Assembly: GCF_011058165.1 (NCBI RefSeq)
Contig: NZ_JAALEG010000002.1
Coordinates: 112,648-176,647 of the forward strand
Length of the DNA: 64,000 bases
From: Rhodococcus aetherivorans
GTDB lineage: Bacteria > Actinomycetota > Actinomycetes > Mycobacteriales > Mycobacteriaceae
Direction of reading: 5' to 3'
Below the pieces are notes generated by a model. It searched no databases and was not told the origin of the DNA. It saw nothing but the letters and a program-made list of their open reading frames with translations. Position 1 is the first letter of the stretch. Every line of letters begins with the position of its first letter. Below, piece by piece: positions 44,904-52,539 of the stretch. The position numbers were made by a program, and so were the translations under genes.

Positions 44904-46083
44904 TCAGATCTCCACTTCGTCGAGCTCCCCGGGGCGCCAGGACTTGTCGAAGAACGGTTGCAGCGGGCTGTAGAGACGCAGGCACACACACCATCCCCTG
45001 CCCGGCGTCGTCTGGATCCAGTTGCCATCGGGTACGCCGTCGGGGAGTTCGGGCGCGAAGTGCACCGTCGTCGACCCGTCGGGATCGGCGGTCGCAGCCC
45101 GGCGAGGGTAGCCCTGGCTGCCGACTTTCGAGAATCGTTGCGGTGTGTCGAGCATGGACCGGGTCTGGTTGTCCCACGCGGTCAGGGACCAGAACCTGGC
45201 GGCCGGGATGCCAGGGGAAGCGACACCGTGTAATGCCTGCCGCCGTCGAGGGTTCGGCCCTCTTTGTCCGCGGCCGCGACGAGGTACTGCGAACCGAGGT
45301 TCGTGATCCGCATGCACATCGCCGGACTGATTCCCCAGGCGAGGTAGAAGAACTGGGTGCGAAGATGCAGCTTCCGTGCGCCGTCGGACGGGTACGGCCC
45401 GATTCCCGTGTCGGAAACCTCCGCGGGCGGGGTCATGAGGTCGTAACCGCCCGCGAGCAGGCCGTTGACCCATTGCGACGCCTCCCCGTAGTAGTGGACC
45501 CCGTCTTCTGTGCGCGGGCGGAAGGTGAGGGTGCGTGCGATCGCATTGCCCACGGCGGCTGCCTCGGTCAGGATCTCCCGCATCCGCGCGTCCGGCTCGA
45601 AGGCCTTGCCCTTGACGATCCCGATCGCGGCGAGTTCGCCGGCAATCTCGGCATCGAGTGCCTCGGCGGGCTGGTCGCTCACCAGGTCACTCGCGAACTG
45701 GTAGAACGAACTGTCGTTGGGATTGACGGTGTTCATGGGGAGACCGGTTCCCTCGACGAACCGCCGGCACCGCGGTCCGGGCCGCCCATGCCGGAGTCGG
45801 TCACCCACCGTGCCCACATGTCGTTCATGAATGTGAGTGTGAGCGGCGGACTCTCGACTACCAGTGGACCGCCGGTCAGGTCCGCGGACGTCGAGAAGTA
45901 GAGAGAGCTGGAACTTCCCCCGAGCAGGATCGTCCTGGAGTCCAGCATCCCCGACCACACGACGACGTCGTTGTCCCGGATGCCCGCCTCGAGATACCCC
46001 TTGCGCATCGCCCAGCTGTTGACTCCGGGAAGTGCATTCAGGAACGTGTTGAGGGCCTCCGAAGGCCGCGTGGTTTCGTCCAT
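44904..46083 (-). pseudogene. decayed DUF1254/DUF1214 family gene
   Basis: Pieces of one gene in three frames. The DUF1254 part (46083-45733; LPGVNSWAMRKGYLEAG, DVVVWSGMLDSRTI, STSADLTGGPLVVESPPLTL) stops early. The DUF1214 part begins with FVEGTGLPMNTVNPNDSSFY (about 45760) in another frame, and a third frame carries IPAARFWSLTAWDNQTRSM to the end (WIQTTPG, LYSPLQPFFDKSWRPGE). The first shift sits at a deletion removing the usual domain linker. The second is at a CCCC run (45214-45217) where one more C restores the frame. An artificial-looking ATGA at the first break could allow a split gene, which I consider unlikely. Confidence 0.72.
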
Positions 46084-46214
46084 GATGTCGGTCCTCTCTC
46101 GGAATCAGTGGACTCGCAGGTTGAGCCCCGGATGCGCGGTACACAGTCGTCGGCCGCCGATCGAGTAGCTCCCTTCACCTGCAAGGGATGAGGAGCGCAG
46201 GCCCCGCCTGCTCC

Positions 46215-46347
46215 CAGCCCATTCCTCGGTCGGGAAGCGTCCACGGGTGCGTGCGTGCCCACGCGTCCGCCTAGTCCTGGGTCGCGAACGGCTGCTCGTC
46301 GACGACGGCGCCGTCCGTGTGCACGATCCGGGAGTACTTCCAGTGGG
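46215..46347 (-). pseudogene. stop-interrupted copy of a small DUF-like protein
   Basis: The minus-strand reading gives WKYSRIVHTDGAVVDEQPFATQD, then TAG (46271-46273), then ADAWARTHPW. It matches the intact 59-residue protein at 46820 (FRIVNEDGSVVDQQPFETEDEALAWAHTHP), with GAG changed to TAG at the stop, and lacks a start codon and the C-terminal part. The flanks (46084-46214 and 46348-46616) show nothing coding that I trust. Confidence 0.6.
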
Positions 46348-46616
46348 CATCGTCCCGGACGAAGGCCCTGGTCGCGGCGCATTCGTCGAATCATCTGCGC
46401 TCAGCAGCCGCCAGGCAGCGAAGGCCTGTTGCTGTCCCCGACAGCCGACCGACACCCACTGATGATCTTGTTCGCACGGACTTGCGGACCGACCAGGTGC
46501 TCACCGTTGTCGGGGCTCTGTTCTCGGACGCTCGTGACTGCCGGCGAGCGTTGACGGAGGCGGACGACCGCTCGTCTCACCCAGCGGAGGACCCGCGATG
46601 ACGATACGTTCGGTGT

Positions 46617-46787
46617 ATGTCGAACGAAACCGAAAGTGCCGTTCTGCCCCTCAGTACCCCGGTCACGATGAGCATCGTCCGTGCGTTCCTCGCGGGCGCT
46701 CCGGAAGACGCCACGCTGGAACTCGATTCGTCCAATTCTGCAGAGCCGAGACTCGTGCTGACGTGGGCGAAGCGTCAGGAGGGCTGA
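46617..46787 (+). CDS. hypothetical small protein (56 aa)
   Basis: A short open frame with coding-like character: MSNETESAVLPLSTPVTM, then IVRAFLAGAPEDATLELD and PRLVLTWAKRQEG. The composition (no long Arg runs, a plausible beta-hairpin end) looks like a real small actinobacterial protein. The ribosome binding site is poor. Family not recognised. It is convergent with the gene at 46820. Confidence 0.5.
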   Translation: MSNETESAVLPLSTPVTMSIVRAFLAGAPEDATLELDSSNSAEPRLVLTWAKRQEG

Positions 46788-46819
46788 ATCCACCCCCCGA
46801 GCAGCCCGGTCCGCTGCGG

Positions 46820-46999
46820 TCAGGTCCGCTCGGAGTTCTCCCGCTTCTCCCAGTCTGCCTCGACCTGCTCCTCCAGGGTCCATCCCGGGGTTCCCGCCCG
46901 CGGATGCGTGTGCGCCCACGCCAGGGCCTCGTCCTCGGTCTCGAACGGCTGCTGGTCGACGACGGACCCGTCTTCGTTGACTATCCGAAAGTGCTTCAT
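46820..46999 (-). CDS. small conserved protein (59 aa), three-copy family
   Basis: The sequence starts MKHFRIVNEDGSVVDQQPF, then ETEDEALAWAHTHP and GWTLEEQVEADW. It resembles the 63-residue protein at 52323 (TYRVIDPKGEVVATKDIESADDAHAWF, then ELGWRMEVRVE) and the broken copy at 46215. The fold should be a small alpha/beta domain. Function unknown. ATG 46999 lies 143 bp from the divergent amidase start at 47143. Confidence 0.7.
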   Translation of the reverse strand: MKHFRIVNEDGSVVDQQPFETEDEALAWAHTHPRAGTPGWTLEEQVEADWEKRENSERT

Positions 47000-47142
47000 A
47001 TCCAAAATCGTTGCAGGCCCCGTCCCGATCGGGCGCATTCGGTCGAACCCGGTCGCGCGAACATCGCGGGAAAGCGCTCCCCTCGCGCTGGCCCCGGCGG
47101 GAGAATGAGGAGACACCGCCGGGTTCCCGAGGAGGCGGAGCC

Positions 47143-48636
47143 GTGGACTACGCCGAGTACCGCCGGTTCGACGCCGTGGGCCTTGCCGGGCTCGTCGCGA
47201 GCGGGCAGGTCGACGCGGGGGAGCTGCTCGAAGCGGCGCTGAGCCGACTCCACACTGTGGAGCCGACTCTGAACACGGTGGTGTACCGGCTCGACGAGCG
47301 CGCCCGTGCCCGGGCGCGCGAGATACTCACCGGCCCGTTCGCCGGGGTGCCGTTCCTGGTCAAGGATCTGTTGCAGGACGTCGCCGGGACGCCCACCGGA
47401 AGTGGCAGCCGCGCCCTCGCCGCACTGCCCGCCGAGCGCAACGCGCTGGTCGTGGACCGGTGGCTCGGAGCGGGACTGGTGATCTTCGGGAAGACCAACA
47501 CCCCCGAGTTCGGCGCGAAGGGCATCACCGAGCCGGAGGTCAACGGTCCCACCCGTAATCCGTGGAATCCCGCGCACACCCCGGGCGGATCCTCCGGGGG
47601 TTCGGCCGCCGCGGTGGCGGCGGGGGTGGTGCCGGCGGCGGGGGCGAACGACGGCGGCGGTTCGATCCGCATCCCGGCGGCGTGCTGCGGGCTGGTCGGC
47701 CTGAAACCGGGGCGCGGTGTGGTTCCGAGTGGTCCCGCGTTCGGTGAGCTCCTGCACGGAGCCGTCAGCCACGGGGTGGTGACGCGCACGGTACGGGACA
47801 CGGCGGCGATGCTGGACGTGCTCGCCGGTCCGGACCCGGCGGGTCCGTATCTGGTTGCCATGCCCGAGGATTCGTATTCCTCTGTGGCGTCGGAAGAACC
47901 CCGCAGGCTGCGCATCGGATTCGCGACGGAATCGCCGCTCGGCACGCCGGTGGATCCGGCGGCCGTCGCGGCCGTCGCCGATGCGGCGACCCTGCTCGGC
48001 GAACTCGGGCACCACGTGGAACCCGCGGCCACCGGAGTCGACGAACGCGGCCTCGCAGTGGATTTCCTGACGATGTGGTTCGCGGGGGTGGCCGTCGAGA
48101 TCCGGCGAGCCCGTCGGCTCACCGGGTGTGGTCCCGAGGGATTCGAAATGGACACCCGTCTTCTCGCCGCCCTCGGGGACTCGGTGCGGCCGTCCGAGTA
48201 CCTCGCCTCGCTCGAGCGGTGGAACGGATACGCCCGCCGGTTGGCGGTCTTCCATGAGACGTACGACCTGTTGCTGACACCGACGCTTGCGTTCCCGCCG
48301 GCGCGGATCGGTGAGTTGACCACCCCCCGCGTCGTCCGCGCCGCCGGTCGCGTCCTCCTCGCGGCACATCTGGGAGGGGTCCTCCGCCGGGCGGGCGTCA
48401 TGGATCGCATCGTGGACGAGAACCTCGGTCGGACGCCCTACACCCAGTTGGCGAATCTGACCGGAAGGCCGGCGATTTCGTTGCCGCTGTACTGGACGAC
48501 GACGGGCTTGCCGCTCGGGGTGCAGTTCGTGGCGCCTCTGGGCGGTGAGGGTTTGCTGCTGTCCCTGGCGGCCGAACTCGAGCGGGCACGACCATGGTTC
48601 GACCTGCAGCCGCCGTTGTGGGCGCCGGCTGCCTGA
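47143..48636 (+). CDS. amidase (amidase signature family)
   Basis: A 497-residue serine hydrolase with the Ser-cisSer-Lys triad: Lys in PFLVKDLLQDVAGTP, then GGSSGGSAAAVAAGVVPAAGA (SS pair and oxyanion Gly) and NDGGGSIRIPAACCGL. It hydrolyses amide bonds of short or aromatic amides; the substrate is not evident. GTG at 47143 follows AGGAGGCGGAGCC. The gene is monocistronic between small genes. Confidence 0.9.
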   Translation: MDYAEYRRFDAVGLAGLVASGQVDAGELLEAALSRLHTVEPTLNTVVYRLDERARARAREILTGPFAGVPFLVKDLLQDVAGTPTGSGSRALAALPAERNALVVDRWLGAGLVIFGKTNTPEFGAKGITEPEVNGPTRNPWNPAHTPGGSSGGSAAAVAAGVVPAAGANDGGGSIRIPAACCGLVGLKPGRGVVPSGPAFGELLHGAVSHGVVTRTVRDTAAMLDVLAGPDPAGPYLVAMPEDSYSSVASEEPRRLRIGFATESPLGTPVDPAAVAAVADAATLLGELGHHVEPAATGVDERGLAVDFLTMWFAGVAVEIRRARRLTGCGPEGFEMDTRLLAALGDSVRPSEYLASLERWNGYARRLAVFHETYDLLLTPTLAFPPARIGELTTPRVVRAAGRVLLAAHLGGVLRRAGVMDRIVDENLGRTPYTQLANLTGRPAISLPLYWTTTGLPLGVQFVAPLGGEGLLLSLAAELERARPWFDLQPPLWAPAA

Positions 48637-48655
48637 CGGCAGTGTCGGCCACGCG

Positions 48656-48805
48656 TCAGGGCAGCGGCGCGCCCGCCGTCAGCAACAGCACGGTCCCCAC
48701 TGCGACGACGACCGCGATCATCACGACGATCGCGGCCGTGCCACGGGGCTCTTCGGGGTCCCCGAAGAACGGCTCTTCCTTGTTCCACTTCCACAGCCGG
48801 CGCAC
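48656..48805 (-). CDS. small single-pass membrane protein (49 aa)
   Basis: Begins with a charged N terminus (RRLWKWNKEEPFFGDPEEPRG) and continues with a transmembrane helix (TAAIVVMIAVVVAVGTVLLL), ending TAGAPLP. The GTG at 48805 is the only reasonable start, but the Shine-Dalgarno GGGG is very close to it. The basic N terminus with an outward helix suggests a cytoplasmic-in anchor. The 92 bp between it and the next gene hold nothing I recognise. Confidence 0.55.
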   Translation of the reverse strand: MRRLWKWNKEEPFFGDPEEPRGTAAIVVMIAVVVAVGTVLLLTAGAPLP

Positions 48806-48897
48806 CCCTACATGAAACCGGGTGACCGGTATGTCCGCAATGTGACACCCCGCGCCCCGGCTCGGTCAGGGCGACAAGCGGCGCCGCTCGGGCGAGA

Positions 48898-49599
48898 TCA
48901 GTTCTTCGCCGCCTCGACCACCCGCTCCGCCACCTCACGCGACGACGCCGGGTTCTGCCCGGTGTAGAGGCGGCGGTCGACCACGACGTGCGGTTGCCAC
49001 GCCGGTCCCGCGGAGAACTGGGCGCCGCTCTCACGGAGGCGATCCTCGAGCAGCCACGGCGCCTTCTCGGCCAGACCGGCCTGCGTCTCCTCCTCGTTCG
49101 TGAAGCCGGTCATCCGGTACCCGTCGAAGAGCCAGCCGCCGTCCGCGCGTCGTGCCGGCAGCAGTGCGGCGGGGGCGTGGCATACGACGGAGACGAGCTT
49201 GTCGGCGTCCAGGAAGTTCCCGAGCAGCCGGCCGAACGGTTCGGACACGGCAAGATCCTCCATCGGGCCGTGCCCACCCGGGACGAACACGAGGTCGTAG
49301 TCCTCGGCGCGCACGTCCTCGAGCACGGTGGGGGAGTCGAGGACCGGCTTCAGGTCGGCGAGGGTCTGCCGCAGTTCGTCGCTGCGCTCCTCGCCTCCGG
49401 CGGCGTCGGGCGCGAGACTGGCTTCGTCCACGACGGGGGTGCGGCCACCCGGTGTGGCGAACGTGATGTCGAATCCGGCGTCGGTGAACACCCGGTACGG
49501 CTCGATCAGCTCCTCGGCCCAGAACCCCGTGGGGTGTCGCGTCCCGTCGGCCAGCGTCCAGTGATCGGCTCCGGTGACGACGAACAGCACCTTGGTCAT
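48898..49599 (-). CDS. DJ-1/PfpI family protein (class I glutamine amidotransferase-like)
   Basis: A 233-residue protein of the Hsp31/DJ-1 type: KVLFVVTGADHWTLADG, FTDAGFDITFATPGGR, DLVFVPGGHGPMEDLA and VSVVCHAPAALL with the nucleophilic-elbow Cys. Family members act as glyoxalase III or chaperones. The ATG at 49599 has GAAGGAC upstream. It is followed on the far side by the peptide gene and its hairpins. Confidence 0.87.
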   Translation of the reverse strand: MTKVLFVVTGADHWTLADGTRHPTGFWAEELIEPYRVFTDAGFDITFATPGGRTPVVDEASLAPDAAGGEERSDELRQTLADLKPVLDSPTVLEDVRAEDYDLVFVPGGHGPMEDLAVSEPFGRLLGNFLDADKLVSVVCHAPAALLPARRADGGWLFDGYRMTGFTNEEETQAGLAEKAPWLLEDRLRESGAQFSAGPAWQPHVVVDRRLYTGQNPASSREVAERVVEAAKN

Positions 49600-49700
49600 G
49601 ATGGAAGTCCTTCCGGTCGGGAAAGGGTCGTGGGCGACCCTCGGACTGCGTTCCCGTTCCCGGCCGATTCCAATCGTCGACCGAACGGCGTCCGGAATGA

Positions 49701-49867
49701 CGAACGCCCCGGCGCGGGGCCGGGGCGTTCGCGTGGCCGGGTCTTCCCCACCGGCCGCCGTCCACTGTACGCCTTCCGGACGGCGGCCCTGTCGCACGGG
49801 CCTCGAGGGCAGGGAGACTGCCGGGATCGTCTGGCGGGCTTGTCATCCCGCAATCCGGGCCGGCAGT
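49701..49867 (-). terminator. three successive hairpins downstream of the peptide gene
   Basis: Hairpin 1 is CGAACGCCCCGGC/GCCGGGGCGTTCG (49701-49731, 13 bp, 5-nt loop). Hairpin 2 is GGCCGCCGTCC/GGACGGCGGCC (49753-49788). Hairpin 3 is ACTGCCGG/CCGGCAGT (49817-49867). In minus-strand order they follow the stop of the 47-residue gene (49876) at 9 to 145 bp. They may be one strong terminator or a structured RNA. The other bases between 49600 and 49875 are noncoding. Confidence 0.65.
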
Positions 49868-49875
49868 GACGCGGG

Positions 49876-50019
49876 TCAGGCCCGGGCGGAGAAGATGCCG
49901 TGGTAGTCGTACGGACCGCTCGGCGGCTGCGAGGTCGCGACGGGCTCGGTGTTCCCCTCGTCGCCGGGAGTGGTGGGCTCGACGAAGAGCGGCGTCTGGA
50001 ACTCGGTTTCGTTGTGCAT
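49876..50019 (-). CDS. 47-residue peptide, unknown (candidate leader or RiPP-like)
   Basis: Starts MHNETEFQTPLFVEPTTPGD, continues EGNTEPVATSQPPSGPYDYH and ends GIFSARA. The start has a clean ribosome binding site (AAAGGAC, ATG 50019). The residues are acidic and Pro/Thr-rich with a short aromatic tail (YDYHGIF) and no cysteine or signal peptide. It could be a regulatory or modified peptide precursor. No modifying enzyme lies nearby, so the function is unknown. Confidence 0.6.
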   Translation of the reverse strand: MHNETEFQTPLFVEPTTPGDEGNTEPVATSQPPSGPYDYHGIFSARA

Positions 50020-50383
50020 GATGTCCTTTCGGGCCGGCGAGCCGGGTCGGGGCGGCGGAGCCGCAGCTGTGGTACCCCGACGCTGCCGCCGCTACACCCG
50101 TACCCGGTATGCGGGTAGGACGGTCACGGGACAGGGCTCGGTTGGTGGTGCTCGACCGAAATCACGCTGTACTCGCCCGATCGGAAGCGATCGACCGAGA
50201 CGTGTCGTCGATGCAGTCACCCTACACGGCGGGAGGTGGCCGATGCGTTACGCGCATGGAACCTGTGCGTGACGTGTCGCGGGGTGCGGCGCGGCGAGGT
50301 GAGGCAAAGTCTTGTTCGTCCTGTTCGGTGGCGTCTACGGTGAGTGCGGACCGCGTGTACGACACTGCGAATCGGAGGCCGAT
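50020..50383. other. 364-bp gap without recognisable gene
   Basis: Upstream region shared by the peptide gene (minus) and the DUF4389 gene (plus). It contains a short inverted repeat, ACCCG-n-CGGGT, around 50096-50117. No ORF with coding character was found on either strand. Confidence 0.4.
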
Positions 50384-51895
50384 ATGAAGGCCGGCAAGAT
50401 CGTCATGTTCGTTGTAGGCGTCCTGCTGTCGATGCTCGGCCTGGCGTTGCTCGTCGCCGCCGGAGTGCTCGGCTGGGGATACTTCGCCCAGCGCGACGAC
50501 GGCTGGTTCACCGCTCCCACCGAGCGGTACCGCACCGACTCGAGTGCGCTCGTCTCCGAGCGCATCGACCTGGTCTTCGACGACGCGCCGACAGGTTTCG
50601 GCGCCGAGGACCTCGGCCGGCTCAGATTGCGTGCGGCGTCGGAGGATCCCGGCCGGCCGGTGTTCGTCGGCATCGGCCCGCAGGCGGAGGTCGACGCCTT
50701 CCTGTCCGGCGTCGCGCACGCCGAGCTCACCGACGTCCGGTTCGAGCCGTTCCGCGCCGAGTATCGCGAGATCCCAGGCGACGACCCCGCCCGCGTGCCC
50801 GGTGACGAGGACTTCTGGGCCGCGTCGGCCTCCGGCCCGGGCACCCAGGAGCTGCGCTGGGAATTCCAGGAAGGGGTGTGGTCGATCGTCGTGATGAACG
50901 CCGACGCCACCCCGGGCGTGGCGGTGGACCTGCAGGCGGGCGCCCAGTTCCCGTTCCTGGGACCGCTCGCGCTGTGGCTGCTGATCAGCGGGCTCGTGCT
51001 ACTGGTGATCGGGGTGCCGCTGCTCGTCCTCGGAGCGGTGGGACTCGGCCGGCACGGCCCGCCCGCGGCGCACGCTCCGCCTCCCGCAGCCGTCGCCCCG
51101 GGATCCTATCCGGTGATGCTGCGCGGCGATCCGGACGCGCCGTCGCGCGGGCTGTGGCTCGTGAAGTGGCTCTTGGCGATCCCGCACTACATCGTGCTCT
51201 TCTTCCTCGCGATCGCGCATTTCGTCACGACGATCGTCGCGGGCTTCGCGATCCTGTTCACCGGCCGCTACCCACGGCCGCTGTTCGACTTCAACGTCGG
51301 CGTGATGCGGTGGTGGTGGCGCGTCGGGTTCTACACCTACGCGGCCCTGGGCACCGACCGGTATCCGCCCTTCACGCTGCACCGCACGGACTATCCCGCC
51401 GATTTCGACGTCCCCTACCCGGAACGCCTCTCCCGGGGACTGGTGCTGGTCAAGTGGTGGCTGCTCGCCGTCCCGCACTATCTGATCCTCGCCGTGCTCG
51501 TCGGGGGTGGGGCCACAGCGGCGTCGGGGAACGGCGACGACTGGGACGACGCGGTGTGGACCTACTCGTGGTCGCTGCTCGGCATTCTCGTGCTCGTCGC
51601 GGCGATCGCCCTGCTGTTCACCGCCCGTTACCCGAGCGGGTTGTTCGATCTCGTCGTGGGCATCAACCGCTGGCGGTTCCGCGTGTGGGCCTACGCGGCC
51701 CTGCTGCGCGACGAGTACCCGCCGTTCCGGCTCGACCAGGGTCCCCGGGAACTGCACGAGTACGCGGCACCGGAGGGGCCGCACGACGACCTCCCGCCCG
51801 AACACGGCCCCACCCGAACGCAGATCCCGCTCTCGAAGGAGCAGTACGGCGACCCGGCCTCCGGGGAGCAGACCCGCCCGGGGGAGGGACGCTGA
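50384..51895 (+). CDS. DUF4389 membrane protein
   Basis: A 503-residue protein with an N-terminal membrane helix (IVMFVVGVLLSMLGLALLV), an extracytoplasmic domain of about 170 residues, another helix pair and two tandem DUF4389 repeats. The repeats are marked by WLVKWLLAIPHYIVLFFLAI ... RYPRPLFDFNVGVMRWWWRVGFYTYA and by LVKWWLLAVPHYLILA ... RYPSGLFDLVVGINRWRFRVWAYA. The repeat pattern is diagnostic; the function is unknown. ATG 50384 follows GGAGGCC. Confidence 0.85.
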   Translation: MKAGKIVMFVVGVLLSMLGLALLVAAGVLGWGYFAQRDDGWFTAPTERYRTDSSALVSERIDLVFDDAPTGFGAEDLGRLRLRAASEDPGRPVFVGIGPQAEVDAFLSGVAHAELTDVRFEPFRAEYREIPGDDPARVPGDEDFWAASASGPGTQELRWEFQEGVWSIVVMNADATPGVAVDLQAGAQFPFLGPLALWLLISGLVLLVIGVPLLVLGAVGLGRHGPPAAHAPPPAAVAPGSYPVMLRGDPDAPSRGLWLVKWLLAIPHYIVLFFLAIAHFVTTIVAGFAILFTGRYPRPLFDFNVGVMRWWWRVGFYTYAALGTDRYPPFTLHRTDYPADFDVPYPERLSRGLVLVKWWLLAVPHYLILAVLVGGGATAASGNGDDWDDAVWTYSWSLLGILVLVAAIALLFTARYPSGLFDLVVGINRWRFRVWAYAALLRDEYPPFRLDQGPRELHEYAAPEGPHDDLPPEHGPTRTQIPLSKEQYGDPASGEQTRPGEGR

Positions 51896-51913
51896 CGGTC
51901 CCCGGACATGAGC

Positions 51914-51946
51914 CGTGGCCTCGTCGACAGGGTCGACGAGGCCACG
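51914..51946. terminator. 15-bp hairpin between convergent genes
   Basis: CGTGGCCTCGTCGAC (51914-51928) and GTCGACGAGGCCACG (51932-51946) form a perfect stem with a 3-nt loop (AGG). It lies between the DUF4389 gene and the convergent csbD-like gene, so it is a bidirectional terminator candidate. Confidence 0.8.
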
Positions 51947-51964
51947 TGCATGCGTGCCGCGGCA

Positions 51965-52162
51965 CTACTTCTTGAACGAGTCCTTGACCTTGCCGGCGGC
52001 GTCGGAAATCTTGTCGCCGGCCTGCTTGAGGCTGCTCGACGCCTGGTCGCCCCGGCCCTCCGCCTCGAGGTCACGGTCACCGGTCGCGCGGCCCGCTCCC
52101 TCCTTGGCCTGACCGGACACGTCCTCCGCCTTGTGCTTGGCCTTGTCGATGAAATCAGCCAT
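51965..52162 (-). CDS. CsbD family stress-response protein
   Basis: A 65-residue charged protein with the CsbD pattern: MADFIDKAKHKAEDVSGQAK, then GAGRATGDRDLEAEGRGDQA and KQAGDKISDAAGKVKDS. CsbD-like proteins are sigma-B-type general stress products in Gram-positives. ATG 52162 follows AGGAG. Its upstream region holds the 25-bp repeat array at 52215. Confidence 0.87.
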   Translation of the reverse strand: MADFIDKAKHKAEDVSGQAKEGAGRATGDRDLEAEGRGDQASSSLKQAGDKISDAAGKVKDSFKK

Positions 52163-52214
52163 GTCTCCTCCTTCGTCCGTGGTCGCTTCCCCTGCCGGTT
52201 ACCCCACAGCGCGT

Positions 52215-52288
52215 CGGCTCAATCCCCGCGCCGCGGGGACGGCTCAATCCCCGCGCCGCGGGGACGGCTCAATCCCCCGCGCCGCGGG
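52215..52288. repeat. three tandem 25-bp units with palindromic cores
   Basis: Units start at 52215, 52240 and 52265. Each reads CGGCTCAATCCCCGCG then CCGCGGGGA, with core CCCCGCG-C-CGCGGGG (7-bp arms). Unit 3 has one extra C and a degraded end (CCGCGGGTTT). It lies 53 bp upstream of csbD's start and 35 bp upstream of the small gene at 52323. Confidence 0.85.
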
Positions 52289-52322
52289 TTTGGCCGCCGC
52301 GTCACCGGGGAAAGCCCCGGGC

Positions 52323-52514
52323 ATGGCTACTTACCGAGTGATCGACCCCAAGGGCGAAGTGGTGGCGACCAAGGACATCGAGAGCGCGGACGACGCGCAC
52401 GCCTGGTTCGTGGACTCCAAGGCCGACAACAGCGAGCTGGGCTGGCGTATGGAGGTCAGGGTCGAGGGCGACCACGACTGGCGGTTCTTCGACGACACCG
52501 AAGGAACCTCGTAG
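52323..52514 (+). CDS. small conserved protein (63 aa), relative of the 46820 gene
   Basis: Sequence begins MATYRVIDPKGEVVATKDIE, then SADDAHAWFVDSKADNSELG and WRMEVRVEGDHDW. It is the same small family as at 46820 and 46215. The acidic end DDTEGTS is extra. ATG 52323 lies 25 bp before the convergent CorA stop is reached from the other side (52514 against 52540). Role unknown; its promoter region contains the 25-bp repeat array. Confidence 0.72.
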   Translation: MATYRVIDPKGEVVATKDIESADDAHAWFVDSKADNSELGWRMEVRVEGDHDWRFFDDTEGTS

Positions 52515-52539
52515 CACGGCCGGACGCGGGCCGCGCCGG

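Noticed and set aside
45733..46083. A genuine separate 116-residue gene coupled by ATGA to a downstream gene
   Set aside because: The ATG of the second frame falls inside a conserved family segment (FVEGTGLPMNTVNPND), so the ATGA is better explained by a frameshift in one gene.
44717..46616. Integrated element at tRNA-Leu
   Set aside because: Decayed genes follow the tRNA, but there is no integrase and I could not find a second copy of the tRNA 3' end.
52215..52288. A CRISPR array
   Set aside because: Three direct repeats have no unique spacers and no cas genes lie nearby, so they are a tandem repeat.
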